Assembly (NCBI GenBank): GCA_035998445.1
Contig: DASYHQ010000014.1
Span: 1-64,000 of the forward strand
DNA length: 64,000 bases
DNA from: Tepidisphaeraceae bacterium
GTDB taxonomy: Bacteria > Planctomycetota > Phycisphaerae > Tepidisphaerales > Tepidisphaeraceae
Direction: 5' to 3'
A program made the translations under genes and the position numbers. Of this stretch, positions 1 through 7,083 are shown one piece after another (within the stretch, counting starts at the first letter, position 1; every line of letters begins with the position of its first letter). The notes beneath the pieces are model-generated. The model was not told the origin of the DNA. It made no database searches and saw only the letters and a list, made by a program, of their open reading frames with translations.

Positions 1-180
1 CGCCGTGGAGCCGATGTTGACGGTCTGGCCGCTGGTGACGGTGAGATCGCCGGTGGACCCGTCGCCGAACAGCGGGTGCCCGCCGCGCAGCAGGTCAGCA
101 TCCAACCCGCTACCGGCCCCATCGACGGTTAGCAGTTGGGCGAGGATGCCGCGGGCGTATTGTCGTGCTGCTTTAAGCAT
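1..180 (-). CDS. Phage tail/structural protein, N-terminal part only
   Basis: Sixty codons are inside the window and the frame is open to base 1, so the gene continues leftwards. The ATG at 180 follows AGGAATAG at good spacing. The N-terminus is a short basic helix (MLKAARQYARG) followed by a Gly/Thr-rich stretch with LFGDGSTGDLTV. From family knowledge, such GDGS-x-GDLTV segments are frequent near the start of phage tail or fibre proteins. It is the most downstream gene of the visible minus-strand operon, fitting a late structural role. The assignment rests on this short motif and position only. Confidence 0.5.
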   Translation of the reverse strand, partial: MLKAARQYARGILAQLLTVDGAGSGLDADLLRGGHPLFGDGSTGDLTVTSGQTVNIGSTA

Positions 181-248
181 GCTCTATTCCTAACCCGTCC
201 CGTCCCGACGCCCCTACTTGACGACCTTCGCCTTGGGGTCGATCGCCC

Positions 249-1685
249 CTACTTGTTGTTCCGGTAGACGATGTTGCTGTCGCGCAGGAACTTCGCGAAG
301 TCGTTCGTGTACCAGTCCGGCCGGGCGACCTTCGTTGTGCTGTCGATGCCCGATGCCCACGTCCAGTTGCCGCCGTCGTTGTTCTCGAAAGTGATGTCGC
401 GCAGGTAGACCGGCACGAACTTCTGCACGCGCGTGCCGTTCTCAGTCACCCAATAGCCGTAAGTGCGCGGCCGGCCACCGGACTGGATCATGTTGCGGAT
501 CTCCGCGTACGCGCCGGCGTTCTGCCGGTTGCCGCGGATCGTCACCCCCGAGCTTTCCTCAATGCTGACGGTCGGGGCCTTCGTGAAGCCCTCGAAGGTG
601 TTGCCCTCGATGACCGAGCCGTCGCCGGGGTTCAGTTCGACGCAGACGCCCATCGCGTCAAACGAATGCTTGGCCGGCTTGATGTTGCGGAACGTGTTGC
701 CGGTGACGTTGAACTTGCGGTTGTTAATGTCGAACCAGATCGCCTGACCGCGACCGTTCTCGAACGTGCAGCCCGTGAAGACGGTCCCGCTCGTGCGGGT
801 GATCTTCATGATGCCGATGCCCGACTGATCGCCCTCGGCCTTGATGTTCCAGCCGTCGAACGTGCAGCCGTCGAACACGGGGCCGACGACGGTCTTGTCA
901 CCATCGTCGCCGCTGCCCCCGCCCAGGAACGCCGAACCAGCCGTGTTGCGAATCGTGCAGTCGATGAACGTCGGGCGATTGACGTTGTCCCAGCTCACCG
1001 GCGTGCCGGCGTGCCAGTCCTCCAGCGTCACGTTGCGCAGGCTGGCGTTGTCGCCGGCCATGATGACCGTCGTCTTGAGCCGCGCGTGCTCGGCGCGGAA
1101 GTTGAAGATCCGCCCGCCGTAGATCGCCGCACCCGCGTTGACGCGGATCAGCCCGATCGCCTTCGCCCCTTTACCGTCGAACGTGCTGCCGGTCAGATCG
1201 AGCGTCACGCCATCGGGGACGGTGAAGCCCTTGGTGAGCGCGCCGGGCGCTACAGTGACCGTCTGGCCAGGCTTGGCGGCGTCTAACGCCTTTTGGATGT
1301 CACCGCCCACGGAGACGTTGTAGACCTTGGCGGCGGGGCCAGGTGTGGGCTTGGGCGCGGGCTTGGGTGCCGGGATTGGGCTGCCCTTCACCTCGACCCA
1401 GGCGTTGCCGTCGCGCTTCCACCAGCGGTTATAGGCGGTCTGGTAGAGCGTGTCGCCGATGTACGCCAGGGCGTCGACGTTGCCGGTGCCGTTGTCCACC
1501 ACACCATCGCAGGCGATCTTTCGGTCGACGATCGTCCAGACCCGGCCGTCCTTATCGCGGATGGCGTCCGCCACGGGCACGACGGTGCCCACGCTGGCGG
1601 GCGGCGCTGCCTCAGACGGCGCGGGCACGCACGCGCAGAGGGACAGGACGATCGTCAGGGCCGATAGGAGGTTCAGTCGTCTCAT
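249..1685 (-). CDS. Lipoprotein with right-handed parallel beta-helix fold
   Basis: A 478-residue protein. The frame is open further upstream, but the ATG at 1685 overlaps the TGA of the preceding gene by 4 bp and is followed at once by a lipoprotein signal (MRRLNLLSALTIVLSLCAC), so this start is chosen. After the signal there is a small domain with W/Y residues, a Pro/Lys-rich linker, then many short repeating turns rich in N, G and T (for example GVTLDLTGSTF, GNTFRNI, GNTFEGF) typical of pectate-lyase-like beta helices. Such folds serve as tailspikes or polysaccharide-binding proteins. A lipid anchor is odd for a virion protein, so surface display on the lysogen is possible. Substrate unknown. 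Confidence 0.75.
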   Translation of the reverse strand: MRRLNLLSALTIVLSLCACVPAPSEAAPPASVGTVVPVADAIRDKDGRVWTIVDRKIACDGVVDNGTGNVDALAYIGDTLYQTAYNRWWKRDGNAWVEVKGSPIPAPKPAPKPTPGPAAKVYNVSVGGDIQKALDAAKPGQTVTVAPGALTKGFTVPDGVTLDLTGSTFDGKGAKAIGLIRVNAGAAIYGGRIFNFRAEHARLKTTVIMAGDNASLRNVTLEDWHAGTPVSWDNVNRPTFIDCTIRNTAGSAFLGGGSGDDGDKTVVGPVFDGCTFDGWNIKAEGDQSGIGIMKITRTSGTVFTGCTFENGRGQAIWFDINNRKFNVTGNTFRNIKPAKHSFDAMGVCVELNPGDGSVIEGNTFEGFTKAPTVSIEESSGVTIRGNRQNAGAYAEIRNMIQSGGRPRTYGYWVTENGTRVQKFVPVYLRDITFENNDGGNWTWASGIDSTTKVARPDWYTNDFAKFLRDSNIVYRNNK

Positions 1686-2152
1686 TGGTTCAGTTGCTCC
1701 GCGGGAAGGGGCGGCGGCGATGCGACGTGCGGCGTCGGTGGCCGTTCGCGTTTGCGCTTCCGCCGGCTCTTCAGGTCCTTGATCTGCGTCTGCAGATCTT
1801 CGGCAATTACCTTCCAGCCGTTCCGCTCGTTGCGCAGGCGGTTGTTCTCGGCGACGAGGCGCCCGTTGCTCTGCGTTAGCGTGCCGTTCTCGGCCAGCAG
1901 GCGGTCCCGGTCGGCCTCGACGTGCTGGATCCGCACCTTCAACCCGCCGACCTCGCCCGCCAGCTCGAGCAGGCGGGCGTTCAGCTGGTCCATTGAGACC
2001 TGGTCGGACCGCCGCTTGAACTTCAGCCACCCGAAGAAATATGGCGAGACCACGCCGACGGCACCGCCAGCGCCAAGCGCTGCAATCAGCGCCATCCAGC
2101 CATTGGCTGGGGCAGGATCGGCCTGGGCGACGAGGGTCGGATTGAGGATCAT
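1682..2152 (-). CDS. Single-pass membrane protein with long coiled coil (spanin-like candidate)
   Basis: A 156-residue protein. Residues ~18-42 form a hydrophobic, Gly/Ala-rich membrane segment ending in a WLKFKRR stop-transfer. Residues ~50-125 are a heptad-rich coiled coil (LLELAGEVGGLKVRIQHVE and onward), followed by a basic patch and a Pro-rich tail. Start and stop overlap its neighbours by 4 bp each. Membrane segment plus coiled coil, next to other small membrane proteins late in the operon, resembles i-spanin (Rz-like) architecture, but no sequence homology is recognised and a tail-chaperone or membrane-scaffold role is equally open. Confidence 0.6.
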   Translation of the reverse strand: MILNPTLVAQADPAPANGWMALIAALGAGGAVGVVSPYFFGWLKFKRRSDQVSMDQLNARLLELAGEVGGLKVRIQHVEADRDRLLAENGTLTQSNGRLVAENNRLRNERNGWKVIAEDLQTQIKDLKSRRKRKRERPPTPHVASPPPLPAEQLNQ

Positions 2153-2322
2153 CGGAGCTTACCGGCTGCCCGAAGGCGGTCTTTGATGCCTTGACGCTTT
2201 TCCCGCTGGGCCGCGTGGACGGACTCCACTTCCTCAGCGGTGGGCGGACGCTGTTCCCGACGCGCCTGTTCCAACAGTTCCATCGCCAGTGCCAACGCCG
2301 CCGCGAGTACCGCTTGTGTCAT
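2149..2322 (-). CDS. Small helical protein, unknown function
   Basis: A 57-residue gene (MTQAVLAAALALAMELLEQ...). The ATG at 2322 follows AAGGACACGAGCC, and its TGA overlaps the next ATG by 4 bp, the usual coupling in this operon. It overlaps the 3' end of the upstream gene by 89 bp in another frame, much more than other gene pairs here, and that upstream gene's overlapping tail is a low-complexity Gly/Thr/Ser stretch. The protein is an amphipathic helix with a hydrophobic N-terminus and a charged Arg/Glu/Lys remainder. Rz/Rz1-like overlapping arrangements come to mind, but there is no lipobox. Confidence 0.6.
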   Translation of the reverse strand: MTQAVLAAALALAMELLEQARREQRPPTAEEVESVHAAQREKRQGIKDRLRAAGKLR

Positions 2323-2875
2323 GGCTCGTGTCCTTGTCCGTTTGGTTCTTCAGCCGGATCAGCCGCTTGATGCCGTCGGTGACCGCGTCGATCGCCAGGT
2401 CGAACTTCTGCTCGGCCGCGTCGGTGACCGCCGCGTCGTCGAGCTGTTTCACCTTCACCAGGTAATCGGCCGCCGCCTGCGCCGCGTCCAAGCCCGCCTC
2501 GACGACGTCGCAGAACTGGTCGAACGTCGACAACTGGTCGGCGTCGATCGCGCCGGCGTCGTAGAGCGAGGTCACTACATCCATCGTCGCGATGTAGGTC
2601 TTGCGCAGCTGCATCACCTTACGCTGCGGCTGGACGGCGCAACCGGCGAGGATCACCGTCGCCAGCAACAGCGCGACGGCGGTACCGGCCGACGGCGGGC
2701 CACCCTGTTTCGACTTCGCCCACACCAGGAGCGCGGTCAGCGTCATGAAGGCGTGGCCCCCGGCCGTCGCGTACAGCTGCGCGTCCTCATCAGTGAACGA
2801 GGTGCCCATCGCGTAACAGACGATCGCGGCGACACCGACGACGATGGCGATAAAATGCTTCTTGAGGGCGTCCAT
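2234..2875 (-). CDS. Holin-like membrane protein with internal lipobox-like segment
   Basis: A 213-residue protein starting at an ATG behind AGGAG. Hydrophobic segments lie at residues ~8-26, ~40-55 and ~66-80; the third ends in LLLATVILAGC, which is exactly a lipobox, although it is far from the N-terminus. A helical soluble domain (~85-170) follows, and then a Gly/Thr/Ser-rich tail that overlaps the next gene. The first two segments look like a small holin and the remainder like a separate lipoprotein, so this may be a fusion, or there may be a second internal start near residue 57. No enzymatic domain is visible. Confidence 0.65.
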   Translation of the reverse strand: MDALKKHFIAIVVGVAAIVCYAMGTSFTDEDAQLYATAGGHAFMTLTALLVWAKSKQGGPPSAGTAVALLLATVILAGCAVQPQRKVMQLRKTYIATMDVVTSLYDAGAIDADQLSTFDQFCDVVEAGLDAAQAAADYLVKVKQLDDAAVTDAAEQKFDLAIDAVTDGIKRLIRLKNQTDKDTSHDTSGTRGGVGTGDGTVGTGASGTASAHR

Positions 2876-2887
2876 GGGCAGGCTCTC

Positions 2888-3001
2888 CTAAATGCGGGTG
2901 TCGCCGTCGCCGTCGTCGTTGCAGAGCTCCATGAGCTCCATCGCGATCAACACGATCGCGGCAAGAGCGGCATCGGTAATGCGTCGGGCGAGGGCGAACA
3001 T
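2888..3001 (-). CDS. Possible 37-residue membrane peptide
   Basis: MFALARRITDAALAAIVLI is followed by an acidic tail; one potential membrane helix. The frame is open up to 3088, but the upstream residues (starting MQRRNADPTQ) overlap the preceding zinc-ribbon gene and look non-coding. No clear Shine-Dalgarno precedes either start. It is retained because it fills the gap between two coupled genes and resembles the small membrane proteins next door. Confidence 0.4.
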   Translation of the reverse strand: MFALARRITDAALAAIVLIAMELMELCNDDGDGDTRI

Positions 3002-3068
3002 GGTGTAAGGTGCGTCGCCGGTGCTACCGACGACGTGGCCCGCGTGCGCGTCGCGGGGTTGGGTTGGG

Positions 3069-3302
3069 TCAGCGTTCCGCCGCTGCATCTAGGGCGGCGC
3101 CGTGGCGTACGTACCGCCGCCAAGCGTGAGCGCCGCAACGGGGGCACTTCGGGCGCCGCGCGAACGTTGCGATTGGGTCGGGAGGCTCGAAGCCACAGAA
3201 GTGGCAATCGACGACGTGCGTCGTGACGCCGCCAGACCGTCGGTCGGGCTCGTACGTCGGGTAGATTGCGACGGCCGCAAAACGATCGGTGGCAATCGAC
3301 AT
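3069..3302 (-). CDS. Zinc-ribbon protein, 77 residues
   Basis: Two Cys pairs (CHFCGF near residue 33 and CPRCGAHAWRR near residue 53) form a rubredoxin/zinc-ribbon knuckle pair preceded by a short Asp/Arg-rich N-terminus. The ATG lies just past the TAA of the upstream gene, so translation is probably coupled. Short zinc-ribbon proteins are common in phage operons as transcription or nuclease accessories; nothing shows which here. Confidence 0.6.
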   Translation of the reverse strand: MSIATDRFAAVAIYPTYEPDRRSGGVTTHVVDCHFCGFEPPDPIATFARRPKCPRCGAHAWRRYVRHGAALDAAAER

Positions 3303-3304
3303 CG

Positions 3305-3568
3305 TTAAAGATCTCGCCGCGGTTGCAGCATTTCACGAAGGAGGGCCCCGTCCTGCTGCCGACAGCCGATGTTCAGCGATTCGCTGTGGCCGAAGGCGTC
3401 CACGTGCAATTCGCCCGACGGCAGAGATGACGTTGTGCAGAACCCGGCGGACGCCACCGGTAGGTTAAAAGCGGCCGCGACCCGCGCGTGCCTCACGTGA
3501 GCCGGGAAGATCACCGGCACTTCGAGCCGGCCGTCCTCCAGCGTGACGTATTTCGCAGTTTCAAGCAT
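3305..3568 (-). CDS. Conserved-looking small phage protein, unknown function
   Basis: An 87-residue protein starting MLETAKYVTLEDGRLEVPVI. The frame is open to 3619, but the ATG at 3568 sits 2 bp after the stop of the upstream winged-helix-like gene and gives a sensible N-terminus. Mixed alpha/beta composition with one H-rich and one GHSES stretch; no known motif recognised. Confidence 0.6.
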   Translation of the reverse strand: MLETAKYVTLEDGRLEVPVIFPAHVRHARVAAAFNLPVASAGFCTTSSLPSGELHVDAFGHSESLNIGCRQQDGALLREMLQPRRDL

Positions 3569-3570
3569 GG

Positions 3571-3831
3571 TCAGTCCCCGTACGCGCGGTCGTAGTACGC
3601 CTCTGCCGCGTCCCGGCACCGCGTCCAGCCGGTCACCTGCACTCGCACCATTCCAGGTCGGGTCGCGATTAAGTAGCCCGCCCGTTGGAGGATCTCGACC
3701 AGCTGCACTACGCGATACTCACTCGCGTCCATGGCCATCGCGAGGCGGGCGACGGGTTGATCGGCGCGAGACAGGAGCGTTAGGAGTTGCAGGGCGCGGT
3801 CGGATACGGGGAGCGGAGGCGGGCGGTTCAT
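3571..3831 (-). CDS. Winged-helix DNA-binding-like protein
   Basis: An 86-residue protein. Residues ~8-60 (ALQLLTLLSRADQPVARLA..., YRVVQLVEILQRAGYL, RPGMVRVQVTGWTR) match the layout of a MarR/IclR-like winged helix: helix, helix-turn-helix with 'ASEYRVVQLVEIL' as recognition helix, then a beta wing ending in T-G-W-T/R. It is transcribed just ahead of small unknown genes and behind an HTH gene, suggesting a regulator. The match is structural pattern only. Confidence 0.5.
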   Translation of the reverse strand: MNRPPPLPVSDRALQLLTLLSRADQPVARLAMAMDASEYRVVQLVEILQRAGYLIATRPGMVRVQVTGWTRCRDAAEAYYDRAYGD

Positions 3832-3843
3832 CGGACGGTACAG

Positions 3844-4125
3844 CTAGTTACTGGCAATGAGCCTGCGGATGATCGACGCGTCACCGCCCGCTTCGGCGCA
3901 CGCCAGCTCGATCGCTTTCATGCGGCGCTTGTACTCACCTCGCAGCTTGCAGGCCCACTCGCGGGTGACGTTCAGCGCCCGGCCGATCTCGGCGTCGTCT
4001 TTACCCTGCTCGCGCAGGTTGACGGCCAGCTTCATCATCCGGGTCGGCCAGAGGAAATCTTCGTTGGCGTCACATGGCTTGATCCTCGGTCCAGTCATAA
4101 ATGCGGGTATGGTGCTCAATGACAT
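3844..4125 (-). CDS. Helix-turn-helix protein (regulator or small-terminase-like)
   Basis: A 93-residue protein with a clear helix-turn-helix at residues ~33-62 (LREQGKDDAEIGRALNVTRE), followed by a basic helix (ACKLRGEYKRRMK). The first gene after a 12-bp-arm palindrome, which could be its operator. HTH domains of this type occur in phage regulators and in small terminase subunits; no terminase large subunit is in view, so the role is undecided. An alternative start is Met10. Confidence 0.6.
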   Translation of the reverse strand: MSLSTIPAFMTGPRIKPCDANEDFLWPTRMMKLAVNLREQGKDDAEIGRALNVTREWACKLRGEYKRRMKAIELACAEAGGDASIIRRLIASN

Positions 4126-4144
4126 GGCGGTTCAACCCTTAACG

Positions 4145-4174
4145 GCGGATGTGAACTAGGCAGTTCACATCCGC
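4145..4174. promoter_or_regulatory. Perfect 12-bp-arm palindrome, candidate operator or hairpin
   Basis: Arms GCGGATGTGAAC and GTTCACATCCGC surround a 6-base centre (TAGGCA). It lies in the 131-bp gap between the HTH gene and the 274-residue gene. A related imperfect half (GTGAAC then CAGTTAC) recurs at 4253-4267, across the stop codon of the upstream gene. No T-run follows on either strand, so an operator is favoured over an intrinsic terminator. Confidence 0.55.
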
Positions 4175-4256
4175 AGGCCCTGATTCGTCGTCGTCGCCCA
4201 CAAGTGCAGCGATTTCCGTGCGATACGGAACTCCGCAGAAAACGTGCGCGTGTGAA

Positions 4257-5081
4257 CTACCAGTTACCATCCAGCGGTTTCGCCCCCGCCTCGGCGATGC
4301 GGTTGATCACGTCGGCGCTGGGGCTGCCCGGATGCGGGTAGAAGCACGCCTCCTTGATGCCCTGCCCGTCGATCAGATCCTCTAACGCGACCGCGGTGGG
4401 CGGGGTCCACCGTCGGTGGGGCATGCCTGCCATCGGCTCGGCGTCGACCGCCGTCCCAGTCGCATGCTCGATGCCGCTCCGTACCCCGTACCGACCCAAG
4501 ACGAGACGCTGGGCACCGCGGCGACGGGGTTTGCCGCCCTGCGGTTCCACCCATGCCGCCGGCACCTCGAATTGATCCTGTAGCGATTGGCGGCCGGGCC
4601 CCACGCGCACCTGTGGCCCCTCGACTTGAATCCGCTCGTTGTGGATCCCGTTGGGCACGGCGGCGGTCGCGCGCACGCGCACCAGGACGCCGCCGCCCGG
4701 GCGCCGGGCACGTGACGCGGGCGACACCCTCAACTTGGCGGTCGGCACCTTCCGGCCGGCGTCATCGTAAAACAGCGGTAGGTCCTGACCGGTGGTGCGC
4801 CAGACCTCTACCCATCCGCCGCCAGCCGCTAATTGCGTGATGCGACTTTCCTCCGACGCCAGGGCGTCGAGCCGTTGACGGCAGATCGTGATGCCCAGCG
4901 CGGCCTGTACCTCGCTGCGGTTGAGCCAGGCTTCCCGTACCGCTGGCGGACACCGGCGGATGACGGTGCGCCATTCTTCGCGGAGCGCTGCGCTGACCTG
5001 ATGGGAAGGGTCGTCAGTCGCAGTACTGCCCACGCCATCCAGACGCGCAACAACAGCCGCGCCCGTTCGTGCGGTACTCAT
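4257..5081 (-). CDS. Hypothetical phage protein, 274 residues
   Basis: ATG at 5081 with GAGGA upstream; a GTG three bases earlier is an alternative. The first half is helical (LREEWRTVIRRCPPAVREAW, VQAALGITICRQRLDALASE), and the second half is rich in Arg, Gly and Pro with beta character (LVRVRATAAVPNGI, PQVRVGPGRQS). Nothing is recognised. It is the first gene of the leftward unit opposite the divergent ribbon-helix-helix gene, so it could be controlled by it. Confidence 0.65.
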   Translation of the reverse strand: MSTARTGAAVVARLDGVGSTATDDPSHQVSAALREEWRTVIRRCPPAVREAWLNRSEVQAALGITICRQRLDALASEESRITQLAAGGGWVEVWRTTGQDLPLFYDDAGRKVPTAKLRVSPASRARRPGGGVLVRVRATAAVPNGIHNERIQVEGPQVRVGPGRQSLQDQFEVPAAWVEPQGGKPRRRGAQRLVLGRYGVRSGIEHATGTAVDAEPMAGMPHRRWTPPTAVALEDLIDGQGIKEACFYPHPGSPSADVINRIAEAGAKPLDGNW

Positions 5082-5172
5082 CACGTTATCCTCAATCGAC
5101 TACAGAAAGGGGGGAGCCCGGTTGCTTGGGAGTATGACATAAGAACCGCACGCAACCAGTGATCCGTGTTGC

Positions 5173-5178
5173 TATACT
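5173..5178 (+). promoter_or_regulatory. Putative -10 box of a leaderless promoter
   Basis: TATACT lies 7 bases before the ATG at 5185, so transcription would begin at or next to the start codon. There is no good -35 match at the right distance and no Shine-Dalgarno, consistent with a leaderless mRNA. Confidence 0.45.
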
Positions 5179-5184
5179 TGCTTT

Positions 5185-5400
5185 ATGGACCCAGGACGGC
5201 CCTTAGAAGGGACCACGCAGGCCCCGCCCGAGCCCCAAGAGCTGAAGCTGAAGTGGGCGAAGGTTAAGGTCGACGTGCCGCTGACCACGAAGATGGAGTT
5301 GCGCATGATCGCCAAGGAACTGGGGATCAGGAACGCGACCGAGGTCTATCGGATGGCTTTCGCTGACTTCATCCGCAACCACCGGGCGCGAGGCCGGTGA
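5185..5400 (+). CDS. Ribbon-helix-helix (Arc/CopG-like) DNA-binding protein, candidate lysogeny regulator
   Basis: A 71-residue protein and the only plus-strand gene recognised in the prophage. A Pro/Glu-rich N-terminus is followed by VKVDVPLTTKMELRMIAKEL, giving the beta strand plus first helix of a ribbon-helix-helix fold, then a turn (GIRNATE) and second helix (VYRMAFADFIRNH). It is transcribed divergently from the leftward operon through a 100-bp intergenic region, the usual layout for a phage repressor or anti-repressor. A GC-rich hairpin follows 28 bp after the stop. Function inferred from fold and position. Confidence 0.6.
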   Translation: MDPGRPLEGTTQAPPEPQELKLKWAKVKVDVPLTTKMELRMIAKELGIRNATEVYRMAFADFIRNHRARGR

Positions 5401-5427
5401 AGATGGCCCGCAATTACTAAAGTAAGC

Positions 5428-5456
5428 GGCCCGGCTCGGGGGCAACCGGCCGGGCC
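5428..5456 (+). terminator. GC-rich hairpin after the ribbon-helix-helix gene
   Basis: Arms GGCCCGGC and GCCGGGCC with a 13-base loop. No T-run follows, so it would be a non-canonical terminator. The rest of the gap up to 5627 contains a C9-C10 homopolymer near 5595-5604 and no convincing gene. Confidence 0.4.
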
Positions 5457-5627
5457 AGAGTCACACCACATTCCTCGGAGCGTGACACTGACATGGTGCG
5501 TACTGTGGCCATTTTTAGCAACCGCTGACTGGTTCGCTTTCCTAAACTACGGCGGCTACGCTTTGAATGCCGACGGTGATCCCGCAGCAAGGTTCCCCCC
5601 CCCCTCCTTCTGCACCCGTCGGTATTT

Positions 5628-5903
5628 TTATGCGCCGCGGCCGCTGCCTAACTCCTCATTTTTCGCCGTGAACAGTAGCTCGCGGCGAACCAAGTCGCTC
5701 GTTTCGAACGGCAGTCCGCCGATCTGCGGCCAGTACCGGCCGTCCTCGAGGTGGCTGGGCGAACCCGGTGGCATCACGGCGCTGATTGTTGCCCGCTTGG
5801 TACGGCGCGTGTTCAGATCGTGCGTGAGTTGGACGTCGTCAGAGAAGACCATGCTCGGCCCGGTGACCGGGTGGTCATGACGAAAGGACAGACTGTTCAT
5901 CAT
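5628..5903 (-). CDS. Hypothetical phage protein, 91 residues
   Basis: The frame is open to 5915, but the ATG at 5903 has GGAG six bases upstream and is preferred. The product begins MMNSLSFRHDH and contains a Pro/Gly-rich middle (SAVMPPGSPSHLEDG). No known domain. It is the last gene of the leftward unit that begins at csrA before the 227-bp gap opposite the ribbon-helix-helix gene. Confidence 0.55.
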   Translation of the reverse strand: MMNSLSFRHDHPVTGPSMVFSDDVQLTHDLNTRRTKRATISAVMPPGSPSHLEDGRYWPQIGGLPFETSDLVRRELLFTAKNEELGSGRGA

Positions 5904-5935
5904 CGGAAGCTCCATTTGAAAAAGAGTGAGCAGGG

Positions 5936-7081
5936 CTACACACGCCGCGCAGCGGGATCGACCAACCGCACGTTGCAGAGCCGGAAATACGTCTCCTCAT
6001 CCGGCGCCGGCACGCGGGCCATCGACAATCCGTCCTGCTTCCGGCAACCCGGGCAGACGCCCGCGCGGTCGCGGCCGTTGATGAACTTCGGCGTATCGCT
6101 CGTCGGCCAGTCCTCGGGCGCGATGAAGATCAGCCCGCCCTCGCCGTCAAACCGGCCGGTCCAGCCGCACAGCGAACAACTCATCTTCGTCTTGTCCCAG
6201 ACGTGCCCCTCGCGGTTCACGTAGCCGTTGTACTGGAGCTTCAGCACGAGCATCTTGCTGTACTCGCCCGGGCCGGTTCGGATCGCAAGCACGCTGCCGA
6301 AGTTGTCGGCGTCGGCCGCGAAGATATCATGGTTGAAGTCGCGGAAGTCGGCGCCGCGGTGAATCTCGCCCCATCGTGGGGCGACGCGGTCGACGCCATC
6401 CTTGCCGTGGCTGGTGTACAGGTGCTTGCTGACGCGGTCGGCCTTCACCATCGCGTCGAGCTGGTACCAGAGCAGGTTGACGCGCACGGTGGCGGCGAAC
6501 AGTGAATCGCCGTCGGGCACGTCGCCGAACCGTGGGATCACGACGTGCTCGACGTCCTTGGCCCCGCCCGGTGAGCGGCGGCGCACGCTGCCGGCGATCT
6601 CCCACCGCTCGTAGCAGGCGGGCGGGAACAGTTCGCGGAAGGCCTCGCCGTCGGCCAAGGCCTGCTGCCACGGGCGGCGGCCGTCCGGCAGCTTGTCATC
6701 CTGAGGTACTCCGAAGGATCTCACGCGCTGGTGAGGGGGTTTCTGGTACGAGCGTGGGATCGATGGCGACACCGGCCGCTGCGGGCCGCGCTCGGGATCG
6801 CGGGCCAGCGTCACCTCGCCCGTCTCCTTGTCGATCTGCTCGACCATGCGGACGTCCGGGATGAAGTTCGCGTTCAAGGCCTTTAGCGCGCGATCGACGG
6901 CCTGCTCGTACCCTTCGCCAAGTCCGTTGTAGAGCGAGTTTCGGTGAGGCTTGGGCAGCCGATGATAGCACTGCCCGCAGAACGTCTGCCGCGGCATCTT
7001 GCGTTTCCCGCACGCCGGGCAGACAGATCCACGGAGGCTGGCGACCAGGTCGCGCGGGGTCGGTTGACTGATAGTCTGCAT
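5936..7081 (-). CDS. PolX-like nucleotidyltransferase with zinc ribbons
   Basis: A 381-residue protein. The ATG at 7081 follows AGGAAAGGAAG; the longer frame upstream overlaps the preceding gene. Order: N-terminal zinc ribbon (CPACGKRKMPRQTFCGQC), a linker, then residues ~160-200 with EIAGSVRRRSPGGAKDVEHV, matching the G-S-x-R-R...D-x-D/E signature of the DNA polymerase beta nucleotidyltransferase fold (here D-V-E). Later F-x-x-D-I-F and N-F-G-S-V-L...G fit the rest of the fold. C-terminal CSLCGWTG and CPGCRK form more zinc knuckles. The activity may be templated or template-free nucleotide addition. The linker carries a fragment of a dispersed genomic repeat (6694-6723). Confidence 0.6.
   Translation of the reverse strand: MQTISQPTPRDLVASLRGSVCPACGKRKMPRQTFCGQCYHRLPKPHRNSLYNGLGEGYEQAVDRALKALNANFIPDVRMVEQIDKETGEVTLARDPERGPQRPVSPSIPRSYQKPPHQRVRSFGVPQDDKLPDGRRPWQQALADGEAFRELFPPACYERWEIAGSVRRRSPGGAKDVEHVVIPRFGDVPDGDSLFAATVRVNLLWYQLDAMVKADRVSKHLYTSHGKDGVDRVAPRWGEIHRGADFRDFNHDIFAADADNFGSVLAIRTGPGEYSKMLVLKLQYNGYVNREGHVWDKTKMSCSLCGWTGRFDGEGGLIFIAPEDWPTSDTPKFINGRDRAGVCPGCRKQDGLSMARVPAPDEETYFRLCNVRLVDPAARRV
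6694..6723. repeat. Fragment of a dispersed palindromic repeat inside a phage gene
   Basis: TGTCATCCTGAGG followed by CGAAGGATCTCA matches half of the widespread 'GTCATCC-CGA/GAGATCCCTCGG' repeat whose full two-armed form occurs at 43298-43401 in this window. Here it is read in frame, giving the peptide RSFGVPQDDK. Confidence 0.6.
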
Positions 7082-7083
7082 GT

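Noticed and set aside
3002-3088. Longer N-terminus (66 residues) for the small membrane peptide at 2888
   Set aside because: The extra residues overlap the zinc-ribbon gene and lack a ribosome-binding site.
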